A model generated the notes under the pieces. That model searched no databases. It was not told the DNA's origin and saw nothing but the letters and a program-made list of their open reading frames with translations. A stretch of 64,000 nucleotides of DNA from positions 62,001-126,000 of IMG/VR virus record IMGVR_UViG_3300050132_000038, one strand, 5' to 3'. Below, piece after piece: positions 39,006 through 46,659 of the stretch; the first letter of the stretch is position 1; each line of letters starts with the position of its first letter. A program made the position numbers and the translations under genes. This DNA comes from a virus.

Positions 39006-39683
39006 TTAGTAGCTGATTAGTGTATCGCGTATATCCGGGCGACCGTAGTGCTTGACCGGCAACAGCGGGTTCTGTGTACACGTGTCGTCTTCAATTTCCA
39101 CAGGGACGAATGAGATACGAAAGAACGTGCGCTGTGTCCCTGCTGTTACAGGTGGCCGACGATGTACGATGTACGGATCAATCTGATACAGACGTTTGGG
39201 TTTGAGCACCCGTATGTTTTGTTCCCCAGCACGGTCTTGGAAGAACGTGTGTACGTTATGTTTGAATGGGTCGAAGTCTTCCGGGAATTCAAAACGCTGG
39301 TCCAACACTTCGGTAGGCTGAACGTCAGTCCAAATGTAATTCTGTTCGGGTGCGTGGGGTACGCGCATTGAGAACCCATCGCCGTGCCATTGATCGTCTG
39401 TCACTGACCGTACTTCACCAGAGCGCACAGTCACGTACACGAATGGGTGATCCACGCACAACTGGTTCTGCTGATACACACAACGGGCGATGGTATGGCT
39501 GAGCCAGTGGAGTTCTTTGGGAATCTGCAATCCCTTCGACCACGGCGACTTCACCATCATGCGAAGTATGTATTGATCCTTCGGTGTGGTAGGATCACAC
39601 GCGAAAGATTGCAATGTTTGATCGGCCACAGCATAAGTGGCGAGACTAAGATTTTGTTTAGCGCGCTGTGCAAGAGTTAGCAT
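39006..39683 (-). CDS. putative 2OG-Fe(II) dioxygenase-like protein
   Basis: 225 residues. The facial triad of the family can be placed: WHGDGFSMRVPH gives His100 and Asp102, and PYIVHRRPPVTAGTQRTFFRISF gives distal His174 and Arg185 for 2-oxoglutarate. Such enzymes hydroxylate proteins, nucleobases or small molecules; phage members may modify DNA. Strong spacing match, but no substrate evidence. It lies next to a coiled-coil gene, with four bases between stop and start. Confidence 0.6.
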   Translation of the reverse strand: MLTLAQRAKQNLSLATYAVADQTLQSFACDPTTPKDQYILRMMVKSPWSKGLQIPKELHWLSHTIARCVYQQNQLCVDHPFVYVTVRSGEVRSVTDDQWHGDGFSMRVPHAPEQNYIWTDVQPTEVLDQRFEFPEDFDPFKHNVHTFFQDRAGEQNIRVLKPKRLYQIDPYIVHRRPPVTAGTQRTFFRISFVPVEIEDDTCTQNPLLPVKHYGRPDIRDTLISY

Positions 39684-39686
39684 GGC

Positions 39687-40022
39687 TTATTCCTCCGAGA
39701 CGTAACTGATTTTCGTTTGAACCCATTCCGAAGTCTTCATCGGAACTGCCTTACCCAACTTTGCAAATATCGCCTGCACCTTCGTGGCGTCAATATCCTT
39801 GCGAGTACGATGTGAGAATTCCAATTGCATGAGATACCCTTCATCGCCGTTGAACTGGAAATTTTCATTTGCTGATTTCGCCGCCAGAAAGTCTGTCAGC
39901 GATTCTTCCTCGGCCTTCAATGCTTTGAGCTTCTCGCGCAACTCAGCGAGCTCTTGTTTAACTCCGTTCAAGCGGTTGGCGTACTCGCGAGGTTTTTTAC
40001 TATTTACAAATTTATACGACAT
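39687..40022 (-). CDS. coiled-coil hypothetical protein
   Basis: 111 residues. Residues 12-50 are a strong coiled coil (YANRLNGVKQELAELREKLK, then LKAEEESLTDFLA). AACTGAT..CGAAAAGGAA leader with an AAAAGGAAAAA ribosome site. Immediately upstream of the oxygenase-like gene. Confidence 0.65.
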   Translation of the reverse strand: MSYKFVNSKKPREYANRLNGVKQELAELREKLKALKAEEESLTDFLAAKSANENFQFNGDEGYLMQLEFSHRTRKDIDATKVQAIFAKLGKAVPMKTSEWVQTKISYVSEE

Positions 40023-40054
40023 GATGTTTTTCCTTTTCGATGGGGGTTATCAGT

Positions 40055-40312
40055 TTACACGCGGTCGTTCTGGGAGATAACAATACTAGCCGTACCTCTG
40101 GGGTGAACCTTCGCCATGTGCTCGCGGAACTTGCGACAACTCCTGACAACATTGCGAATCTCGTTACGGACCACAGTGACGTTACCAAAATTCTCCTGAC
40201 GGCGCAGACGTTTTAGGGTCGCGTTAAGGGCACGCTTTAACTTACGCGGCTCGCCTTTCTTAAGAGCCCGATTGATAAGCCACTCGGCGTACTGGATGGC
40301 AGTTCTTGTCAT
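40055..40312 (-). CDS. small very basic hypothetical protein
   Basis: 85 residues from the ATG at 40312 (MTRTAIQYAEWLINRALKKG), with CGAAAAGGAAAG upstream. About one quarter Lys/Arg (KLKRALNATLKRLRRQENFG). Probable nucleic-acid binder. The longer frame to 40492 has no ribosome site. Confidence 0.65.
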   Translation of the reverse strand: MTRTAIQYAEWLINRALKKGEPRKLKRALNATLKRLRRQENFGNVTVVRNEIRNVVRSCRKFREHMAKVHPRGTASIVISQNDRV

Positions 40313-40334
40313 GATCTTTCCTTTTCGATGGGGG

Positions 40335-40649
40335 TTAATCGAGATATTCAATTTGGTCGCGCCGCACCATTGCGTACTTGCCGTCGCAGTGGATAACAAC
40401 ATCACGACCCTTGCTAAGTTCAATGTTGTGACGAATCCAGCTTGGTACGTCGCCGCAGACGTCATTGTGGACACGTACAAAATCGTACACATCTTCTTTC
40501 TCGTAAATCTTGTCGGACTTCGTGGTGTACGGCTTCCAAGGTGCCGTGTCAGTCAGTGAACAGTCGCCGCTGTTCACTGTGCGAGGGCCATTGATTTTGC
40601 CAAAAGGCGCATTTATGCGAATAACTGTATTTGCTTTGACGAGCCACAT
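40335..40649 (-). CDS. hypothetical protein
   Basis: 104 residues, beta-rich (MWLVKANTVIRINAPFGKIN, then VVIHCDGKYAMVRRDQIEYL). ACGGAGAATAG ribosome site. First gene after the sigma70-type promoter at 40700. Confidence 0.65.
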   Translation of the reverse strand: MWLVKANTVIRINAPFGKINGPRTVNSGDCSLTDTAPWKPYTTKSDKIYEKEDVYDFVRVHNDVCGDVPSWIRHNIELSKGRDVVIHCDGKYAMVRRDQIEYLD

Positions 40650-40699
40650 TTTCTATTCTCCGTTTTCTATCGGTTTTCTATCTTGTGCCTCTACACCTC

Positions 40700-40728
40700 A
40701 TTTTAACACGTATTTCGACAGGAAACAA
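40700..40728 (-). promoter_or_regulatory. sigma70-type early promoter
   Basis: Minus strand TTGTTT, 17 bases, TAAAAT. ACGTGTTAAAAT matches ACGTGTTACAAT of the promoter at 12441, and both -10 boxes lie just before GGTGTAG. An upstream block (40755-40771) is also shared. The stretch 40650-40981 holds this promoter, the terminator at 40930 and no credible gene. Confidence 0.8.
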
Positions 40729-40929
40729 CAATTTTGTTGCAAATAACACGAATCTGCCTAAATTTTGTGCAGCGTTTAAGCCTTTTTGACCCTCTTTTAA
40801 CCATTTTCCGTGATTCATGGGTATTTCATCAAAAGCCTGTATTTTGGCCCGCCAGAGGGTGCCTACGACGCTGTAGCCTACCTGCAATGGAAGGTTTCCC
40901 TGATATGAATTTAGCCCATGAAATGCAAA

Positions 40930-40967
40930 GAGCCCCGCACCGATCATTTAAGACCAGAGCAGGGCTC
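40930..40967 (-). terminator. terminator after the 148-residue gene
   Basis: Nine-base arms GAGCCCCGC and GCAGGGCTC pair with one mismatch around a 20-base loop, directly downstream of the gene ending at 40982. On the minus strand TTTGCATTTC follows. Confidence 0.6.
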
Positions 40968-40981
40968 GCTTGAAACTTGAA

Positions 40982-41428
40982 TTACAGGATGACCTGATTG
41001 CGAAGGTATTTAATACGATCGATCAGGCGCTCAAGATTGTCTAAGGAAATGTTTAACGCAACCTGCGTAGGGGACAAGGTCGAGCCTACAGTGGGACGAT
41101 AAACACTCGTGTCAGCTTCGGCCTTATCATTGTTCTCCTCAAACAGGAAACGCGGTAGATAGGGCTCGAGCGTGTTCATAAGGTTAAGCAGTTCGCCGTG
41201 ACCAGTAGCTATCAGCTGGTCGAGCTGCTTCAGGGCTTCGGCAACTGGTGCTTCATCTTTAGCCACGTCAGCTACTGGAGCAGGTGCCTGCGTAATTATC
41301 GAGGGCGGTACCCGATTAATCTTGTCTGCGAAAGCCTGCGCTGCCATATCAGGGGGTAGCTTGGTACTGCTCAGGGTGCGCTTAACGTCATCAGCTGTTC
41401 GGGTCTTCTTACTGGATGAGGTTGCCAT
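40982..41428 (-). CDS. hypothetical protein
   Basis: 148 residues. Ser/Lys/Pro-rich first half, helical second half (LKQLDQLIATGHGELLNLMN, then NISLDNLERLIDRIKYL). AAGGAGCAACC ribosome site. Overlaps the upstream gene by 20 bases. No family recognised. Confidence 0.65.
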   Translation of the reverse strand: MATSSSKKTRTADDVKRTLSSTKLPPDMAAQAFADKINRVPPSIITQAPAPVADVAKDEAPVAEALKQLDQLIATGHGELLNLMNTLEPYLPRFLFEENNDKAEADTSVYRPTVGSTLSPTQVALNISLDNLERLIDRIKYLRNQVIL

Positions 41429-41873
41429 CTGCGGTTGCTCCTTGTTGGTAGGTTTCGATAATCTGGTCGAGATCGATAAGTGCTTGCTCTAGGCACTTCG
41501 TGTAGGTCGGAATCTTTAGCGAGTCCAAAAGGTTCATGTACAACTCACGCACAGGTGAACCGACGGCCTCTACATCTATTACACGGTCGATCAAATCGAA
41601 GTGTCGTTCAGTAAGATCTGGGTTGGACACCACATCTCGGCCACTGGGCGTAGTAGCGCATAGAGTAATGAGGCGGGTGATCTCACGATTGATATACTCC
41701 TTCGCGGTGTTCAAGTCCTTAAGAGGTTCCGGAGAGGCATCAAGGTGAAAAACATAGGTGAAGGCAAAGCCTACATTGAACGATAGGACTTCGGAGATCC
41801 AACCGCTCCTTACACCTGACTTATGCTGAGGAGAGCTCGACGTCGCAATGACAGAATTAGTATTGTCTTGCAC
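41409..41873 (-). CDS. hypothetical helical protein (GTG start)
   Basis: 154 residues, GTG start with GGAGGCGTAA upstream, touching the previous stop. C-terminal helices (LKIPTYTKCLEQALIDLDQI) resemble those of its 148-residue neighbour, which also ends in a short Leu/Ile helix. No family recognised. Confidence 0.65.
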   Translation of the reverse strand: MQDNTNSVIATSSSPQHKSGVRSGWISEVLSFNVGFAFTYVFHLDASPEPLKDLNTAKEYINREITRLITLCATTPSGRDVVSNPDLTERHFDLIDRVIDVEAVGSPVRELYMNLLDSLKIPTYTKCLEQALIDLDQIIETYQQGATADGNLIQ

Positions 41874-42221
41874 TTACGCCTCCAGTTGAGGTTGGTTGCC
41901 TGCTTCATTCTCGCGCTTGCGTAGAATACGTTTTGCGTAGTGTACGATTTTCTGAGCACCATACAAGGAACCGTGTCCTGGCTTGCCGTTGCCACTGCGT
42001 GCGTTAGCCGACCGCCAAATCTCTTTGAAGATGTTCGCTTCATCGAACGTCAAGTTCAGGGCGTCGATAATATCTTCGCACTCTGCGGTGTACGCGGGTT
42101 GGGTTTCACGCTGAGGGTTGGGCACCTGCACTAGGTAGTAATTCGTGCGGCCGCCTTTAACTTCGGTCTCGGCTACTATAGCAGGGGCAGTGGGTACTGG
42201 TGGGGATTCGGTGGTGGTCAT
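41874..42221 (-). CDS. phage hypothetical protein
   Basis: 115 residues of a type I know from phages: NYYLVQVPNPQRETQPAYTAE, then IIDALNLTFDEANIFKEIWR and ARSGNGKPGHGSLYGAQKIV. Probably a structural scaffold or DNA-metabolism accessory; unassigned. Overlaps the downstream GTG gene. Confidence 0.7.
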   Translation of the reverse strand: MTTTESPPVPTAPAIVAETEVKGGRTNYYLVQVPNPQRETQPAYTAECEDIIDALNLTFDEANIFKEIWRSANARSGNGKPGHGSLYGAQKIVHYAKRILRKRENEAGNQPQLEA

Positions 42222-42403
42222 GGGGAACCTAAATTACGGATTGCGTTAATTACCAGTCGGGGAACTAGCGTAGGAGTTCTGTTCTTTGCAAGGGCAACCA
42301 ACATCGATGCCCTGGTCTTAGGTAGACCGTTAGGCAGCGAGTTGAGTGCTTTGTGAACTTCTTCGATACGTGACTGCTGGGTAATTGCGAACCTCTGAGT
42401 CAT
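42218..42403 (-). CDS. small basic hypothetical protein
   Basis: 61 residues, helical (SRIEEVHKALNSLPNGLPKT, then SMLVALAKNRTPTLVPRL). ATGA overlap downstream. GTGAAGTAG ribosome region is weak. Confidence 0.55.
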   Translation of the reverse strand: MTQRFAITQQSRIEEVHKALNSLPNGLPKTRASMLVALAKNRTPTLVPRLVINAIRNLGSP

Positions 42404-42437
42404 TCTACTTCACTTAACGGAGGAGGTGAAATCCGTC

Positions 42438-43157
42438 CTACACTGCAGCCGACTTGGAAGCCTTAGACATAGCACTCAGCTTGGTCTTGACTGCTGCTAC
42501 AGTCTTCGGATGGTTCTTCAGGTTGTCACGCAGATACTTCAGCTCACGGCGATTGAAACGGGCACGGGTACGCAAAGCATTCAATGCCTTAATATCCGCT
42601 TCCGTTGCAACCTTGTCGGCAAACATAACGAAAGAAGCGGTGAGGCCGTTCTCGTCAGTTTCCAATCCTGCCTTAGCTGCCGAAGCCAGTGTGATTTCCT
42701 GATTGGGTCCGATCACCGAAACTGGGTTCTCTTCGTCTTCTTTGAAACCATCAGTGCGAGTAATCGACACGTTGGAATCAGCGATAGTACGAGGAGCACC
42801 TGCTTCCTTGATGTGCTGCGTGATGGCGAACAAACGTTGACGTTCTTCCTTGGCACCATCTTCACGGAGAATCTTTTGTGCGGTAGGTTCGTCGATGATA
42901 GTCAACAAACCATTACGCACTGCTGCCCGAAAATCTGTTGATTCGAGGATACGATGCTTCGGGAAGTTGGTGGTCAAGTCAACAGGCAACCAAGTCGAGG
43001 GAACCTTGAGAGCTTGTCCTTGTTGACCAACGTTACCTGGGATGGACAACAAGATGTCTCCGTTGATTTCCAGGAGGGACTCTGCGCCAGTGTTACGAAC
43101 CCAAACAGAACCCAGGGGGCCGAGAGTTTCCAATTGTGCAACGGTAAGCGTCTTCAT
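42438..43157 (-). CDS. hypothetical protein, paralogue of 47071-47763
   Basis: 239 residues. Shares VPSTWLPVDL...GLLTIIDEPTAQKIL...EERQRL with the protein at 47071, which has IPQTWLPINV...SILIIDPSVARRLL...EKDRL. N-terminal beta-rich half and basic C-terminal helices. This family is common in large phages but its role is unclear to me. Weak ribosome site. Confidence 0.7.
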   Translation of the reverse strand: MKTLTVAQLETLGPLGSVWVRNTGAESLLEINGDILLSIPGNVGQQGQALKVPSTWLPVDLTTNFPKHRILESTDFRAAVRNGLLTIIDEPTAQKILREDGAKEERQRLFAITQHIKEAGAPRTIADSNVSITRTDGFKEDEENPVSVIGPNQEITLASAAKAGLETDENGLTASFVMFADKVATEADIKALNALRTRARFNRRELKYLRDNLKNHPKTVAAVKTKLSAMSKASKSAAV

Positions 43158-43230
43158 TTTGATTTTCCATTATAGTCCTGGGAAGGGTGGTTGACCGGGA
43201 TGGTCTTTGTGAACTCGTTGGTTCACGGGA

Positions 43231-43479
43231 TCACGAGTCTTGTAGCTCGTGTTTGATCTTGAATGCTAAACTATTGCGTAAGATATTTACAACAGCAGAA
43301 TCAATTGGTGGTAGACCTACTAAGGCTGCGAACTCAACTGGGGTAAAGTCTGAGTTTGCGAATACCTCACTATATTTACAGAGGCCGTTGACGCGGTGCT
43401 TCCACATACACTGAGAAGTCTCCAGTGGGCACTCTGCTACCGATAACTGTTTGTGGATGATAATGCAGTAGGCAGTCAT
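43231..43479 (-). CDS. small Cys-rich hypothetical protein
   Basis: 82 residues from the ATG at 43479, with GGAG upstream; a GTG at 43482 is the alternative. CPLETSQCMW and GLCKYSEVF give a possible zinc site. The second half (FTPVEFAALVGLPPIDSAVV) looks like a short HTH or helix pair. It begins inside the stop of the HNH gene. Confidence 0.6.
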   Translation of the reverse strand: MTAYCIIIHKQLSVAECPLETSQCMWKHRVNGLCKYSEVFANSDFTPVEFAALVGLPPIDSAVVNILRNSLAFKIKHELQDS

Positions 43480-44150
43480 CACGATACTCCATTAAGTATT
43501 TTTCGACGTTGATAGCGAATACGTTTTCTCAACTCTTCATCGACGTCCAAGGACTTCAACCACTCTTTGAACGGGAAGTCAACCTGCTTAGGCTGAACTA
43601 CCTTAGTTCCGTCATTAGCAAATTCCTTGTGTAGAACTTTTCGTTTAGCTTCAACGACAGCAGCCGCTTCATGAAGATCGTCGAAGTATCCTAGGTAGTA
43701 CAGAACACCGTTAGACCTAATCTGAGCGAACCACTTGTTCTTCCTAGCAGCCCAGCTAACACCTTTAATTCCAGATTTGTTATTTGATGCTAGAGAGGAG
43801 TTGGCTTGATTCTGTGCGTTAGTTGCTAGTCTGAGATTCTTCCAGCTGTTGTTAGTGTTATCTGTGTCGGCGTGATCCACTTCAAATTTCCCAGGGTCTT
43901 TACCAGTAACCAACTTCCAGATGATTCGGTGTATGTAGAAGTTAGAGTGGTTAAGCTGAACAATCGGGCGGCCTCCTGAGGTAGTACTGGATAACACTTT
44001 ACCGGAGAAGCGGGAATTCCAGCCATCCGCATTACCACTCGAAGGGAAATGACTATAAGGGCGAACTCTCCACACTAAGTTTCCCGTCTCTGGATCGTAG
44101 TCAAAGCACTCTTTGAGAAACTTCAGGCGAGGTAGTTTCTTAAAACGCAT
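43479..44150 (-). CDS. HNH homing endonuclease with AP2-like domain and gp47-like tail
   Basis: 223 residues in three modules. Residues 70-120 are the HNH core (NFYIHRIIWKLVTGKDPG, VDHADTDNTNNSWKNLRLAT). Residues 125-180 are an AP2-like DNA-binding repeat (KGVSWAARKNKWFAQIRSNG, then YYLGYFDDLHEAAAVV). The last 30 residues copy the C-terminus of the phosphoesterase upstream (19 of 30 identical: WLKSLDVDEELRKRI..., RRKILN.VS). TAGGAGCTCCC ribosome site. It is a mobile gene that probably inserted at the end of the nuclease gene. Confidence 0.85.
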   Translation of the reverse strand: MRFKKLPRLKFLKECFDYDPETGNLVWRVRPYSHFPSSGNADGWNSRFSGKVLSSTTSGGRPIVQLNHSNFYIHRIIWKLVTGKDPGKFEVDHADTDNTNNSWKNLRLATNAQNQANSSLASNNKSGIKGVSWAARKNKWFAQIRSNGVLYYLGYFDDLHEAAAVVEAKRKVLHKEFANDGTKVVQPKQVDFPFKEWLKSLDVDEELRKRIRYQRRKILNGVS

Positions 44151-44160
44151 GAGGGAGCTC

Positions 44161-45180
44161 CTAACTTACAGTGTTAAGAATCTTTCGTCTAATAGATTTT
44201 ATTTTCTTCCGCATAGCCTCGTCTACATCTAGGCTGGAAACCCAGGTGCGAAAGAAGTCTTCCGTCTTGAACGACACAGCCTGTCCCTCGGTTAAGTCTT
44301 CGGTGAGGACCATCTGCAGGTCCTCCTTCGACTTGAATGGCTTAATCATTACGATGTTTGAAAACTTACCGTAGTCCGATGCCGATACATCCGCCCCATC
44401 CTGGATGACTAGCTTCACTAGATTGAACCCACCCTCTGGAATAGTTGCCAGGTCATCTCGAGTGTTCAGTACGATAGTGTGCAGCTTGTATTTGGGGTCG
44501 TGCTTGACCAGCCGGATTTCGTAATCCTTCGGCCCGTTGAATTCTATGTGATGGAAATACTTTGGAAGGCTTTCTCCAAAGTTTTGTTGATATAGTGTTC
44601 CGCTGTAATACGTGTTACGGACTCTATGAGCGGTATGCAAATGTCCAGCGACGATAACGGACTTGGAGTCTGTAAGATCATCTGATCCCATGACACGCCC
44701 CGCGTCGTTCTTACTTCCGCGAACTTCTTTATGGTAGACATTGAGAGCCTTACTATCGAAGGATTCGTGAGGGTACGGGAGGAACCGAACTGGAGCACCG
44801 TCGATCTCTACCGTCTTTGGTTTAGTGTAGAACTTCACGTTAGACTTAGAGTACAAGAGCTTCAACAGTTCTAGGGAATGCCCGGTGTCCGGTGTTTCTC
44901 CATAGAGGTCATGGTTCCCTAGGATGATATGGAACGTGAAGTCATCGTTTGATGCAAGGAATCTTGAGAGGGCCATCATCCCCTGATACGAACCCCTGGG
45001 TGAATCAAAAATATCCCCGTACAGCAGAGTGGTATTGATCCCATGCTTCCTCCCGTATTGTAAAACCTTTTCCATCTCCTCCGTTACCATTTGATCGGAG
45101 TCCTGCACGTACTTCGATAGTCCACCCGACCCGTCTGCGCTCGACAGGTGCAGGTCCCCGATGCCCAAAAATTCAGCCAC
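44161..45180 (-). CDS. Mre11/SbcD/T4 gp47-like recombination nuclease subunit
   Basis: 339 residues, the same length as T4 gp47. All five metallophosphoesterase motifs are present: GIGDLHL (I), LLYGDIFDS (II), ILGNHDLYG (III), IVAGHLHTAH (IV-V). gp47 forms the Mre11 part of a Rad50-type nuclease that resects DNA ends for recombination-dependent replication; its Rad50-like partner gp46 is not in this window. GTG start with GGAGAATTGC upstream. Its last 30 residues are repeated in the HNH gene downstream. Confidence 0.85.
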   Translation of the reverse strand: MAEFLGIGDLHLSSADGSGGLSKYVQDSDQMVTEEMEKVLQYGRKHGINTTLLYGDIFDSPRGSYQGMMALSRFLASNDDFTFHIILGNHDLYGETPDTGHSLELLKLLYSKSNVKFYTKPKTVEIDGAPVRFLPYPHESFDSKALNVYHKEVRGSKNDAGRVMGSDDLTDSKSVIVAGHLHTAHRVRNTYYSGTLYQQNFGESLPKYFHHIEFNGPKDYEIRLVKHDPKYKLHTIVLNTRDDLATIPEGGFNLVKLVIQDGADVSASDYGKFSNIVMIKPFKSKEDLQMVLTEDLTEGQAVSFKTEDFFRTWVSSLDVDEAMRKKIKSIRRKILNTVS

Positions 45181-45190
45181 AGCAATTCTC

Positions 45191-45382
45191 CTACTTCTTT
45201 AACTTAATACGAATCTCTACAGTTTCTTTCTTAGAGAAGTTTTCAGTTCCTACGTGATAGCGCCTACGAAGTACGATAGGGTCTAGGTTATCGCAAGCCT
45301 GTATCCAGCTGGAGGAAACAACATCGAGTTCCAGAGTGGAAGCACCGTCCTCGTCTAAACAGCTAATACTGAATACGCTCAT
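45191..45382 (-). CDS. small hypothetical protein
   Basis: 63 residues, mostly beta (MSVFSISCLDEDGASTLELD, then TVEIRIKLKK). ATGA overlap with the upstream gene. No family recognised. Confidence 0.6.
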   Translation of the reverse strand: MSVFSISCLDEDGASTLELDVVSSSWIQACDNLDPIVLRRRYHVGTENFSKKETVEIRIKLKK

Positions 45383-45594
45383 ATCAATACGCCACTAGGC
45401 CATGCTTTAGCTTCATTAAGACACCAGCCTAGGTAAAGACCCTCTACATAATCATCTAGATATCTACCGGCAGTGTCCTGAGTAAAATCAATTTTGGCGT
45501 CTGGGTAGTTGTCCTCAATCATAGATATGAATTTCTTCTGATTGTCCTCAGAGCCTAGTAGGGTTTTCCAACGCACACTACGATTAACTCTCAT
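45379..45594 (-). CDS. small hypothetical protein
   Basis: 71 residues, helix (NQKKFISMIEDNYPDAKIDF) then YLDDYVEGLYLGWCLNEA. Starts within the stop of the frameshifted gene at 45594-45778, with GAGGAGGAATAC upstream. Confidence 0.65.
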   Translation of the reverse strand: MRVNRSVRWKTLLGSEDNQKKFISMIEDNYPDAKIDFTQDTAGRYLDDYVEGLYLGWCLNEAKAWPSGVLI

Positions 45595-45778
45595 TAGTAT
45601 TCCTCCTCGTCAAACTCTAGTTCAAATCTAGCTTTGTGCTCTGTGCAGAACGTGTTGTACTTGCGATACTTGTTACCATCGTCGTCAGTAGGTAAAGTAT
45701 ATCCTACAGGTGCTCACAGTATTTGGCAACTACACCAGGAGAGTTAGGTATGAGGACCCATCTACAATTGTGAACCAT
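45594..45778 (-). pseudogene. frameshifted zinc-motif small gene
   Basis: An ATG at 45778 opens MVHNCRWVLIPNSPGVVAKY then CEHL and stops at 45704. The next frame, open from about 45710, continues GYTLPTDDDGNKYRKYNTFC then TEHKARFELEFDEEEY to 45594. Joined by one -1 shift it would be a 60-residue protein with CxW, YC and FCTEH, a zinc-binding layout. There is no start for the second part. Either a mutation, a sequencing error or a programmed shift; I see no classic slippery heptamer. Confidence 0.5.
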
Positions 45779-45779
45779 A

Positions 45780-46043
45780 TCAAATACCAATCAGTGTGTA
45801 GCCGTTCTCAAAAGCTTCGGCAGGACTGTAGGAGGTGTAGCCGTCTTCGTACACAACGTAGTAACCACCGGCTTGCGGTCTGTGTTTATAGTACCAGTCA
45901 TAGTCTATATACACAGGAGATAAGTTTGGGTCTGTAGGTACTATACACACGAGTGAGATACCATCCGGTGTTTCTTCATAGCTAACAGCGAGGATTTTGA
46001 AGGCGTGTACTTTCTTGTGGCTCTGGTATTGTGGCAAGTTCAT
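45780..46043 (-). CDS. phage hypothetical protein, VHAFKI/GGYYVVYEDGY family
   Basis: 87 residues: KKVHAFKI then AGGYYVVYEDGYTSYSPAEA. This layout, a short substrate-like N-terminus followed by GYxVxYxDGYxSWSPxxxFE, occurs in many phages without known role. The protein upstream (46040) is a divergent paralogue. Confidence 0.7.
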   Translation of the reverse strand: MNLPQYQSHKKVHAFKILAVSYEETPDGISLVCIVPTDPNLSPVYIDYDWYYKHRPQAGGYYVVYEDGYTSYSPAEAFENGYTLIGI

Positions 46044-46411
46044 TTCGATTCTCCGGTAAATAATTCCAAGATCTCATTCATCGTCGAACGAGAGAATGCT
46101 GTGTTACTTTTATCAGCGGCATGAATACGAAGGCGTTCAATTAAACTTGCATCTGGAACTTTGTTGGACAGGGGTTCCCAATCACGTTCAAAGACTTCAG
46201 CTGAGACAATCACTGCTTCCTCGCCGGATACAACGTAGTAGCTACCGGCCTCTATGTTGTGCCATTCTCGACGGCATAATGCCTTACTTATGTCGATATG
46301 CTCGCCGTCCTCTACTATAAGAACACCACGAAACGAATCTGGACCCGAGGCAATCTCTATGCGGGTAATCTTTGCGGCCATTACCCGTTCTTTCTGTTGG
46401 TACTCTTTCAT
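46040..46411 (-). CDS. phage hypothetical protein, paralogue of 45780-46043
   Basis: 123 residues: QKERVMAAKITRIEIASG, then AGSYYVVSGEEAVIVSAEVF, the same plan as its neighbour, plus a C-terminal helix extension. ATGA overlap with the downstream gene. Confidence 0.7.
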   Translation of the reverse strand: MKEYQQKERVMAAKITRIEIASGPDSFRGVLIVEDGEHIDISKALCRREWHNIEAGSYYVVSGEEAVIVSAEVFERDWEPLSNKVPDASLIERLRIHAADKSNTAFSRSTMNEILELFTGESK

Positions 46412-46425
46412 TTTAGCTTTCCTGG

Positions 46426-46659
46426 TTAGCCGAAGCGGTTACGCTGTTCCGTAACTGCGTAGTCAGCCCATAGACCTGCTAACTTCACTTTCCCCTCACC
46501 GGAGGTTACTAGTGTACCTTCTATCTTCCAGCCAGATGCTGAGATAGCAGTGGGGAGTAGTTTAAGAAAGGCAGCTGTCCAGAGCGTCTTGTCAGCGTGA
46601 TCCATCCCGTTTGTGGATACTGCTAGGTTAGGTATAGCTTCTTGAGCAGCGGTATTCAT
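46426..46659 (-). CDS. small hypothetical protein
   Basis: 77 residues, helical (DKTLWTAAFLKLLPTAISAS) then beta. ATGA overlap with the upstream gene. No family recognised. Confidence 0.6.
   Translation of the reverse strand: MNTAAQEAIPNLAVSTNGMDHADKTLWTAAFLKLLPTAISASGWKIEGTLVTSGEGKVKLAGLWADYAVTEQRNRFG

Noticed and set aside
40678-40947. 89-residue minus-strand frame
   Set aside because: It overlaps the strong sigma70 promoter and terminator, has no ribosome site and odd composition.
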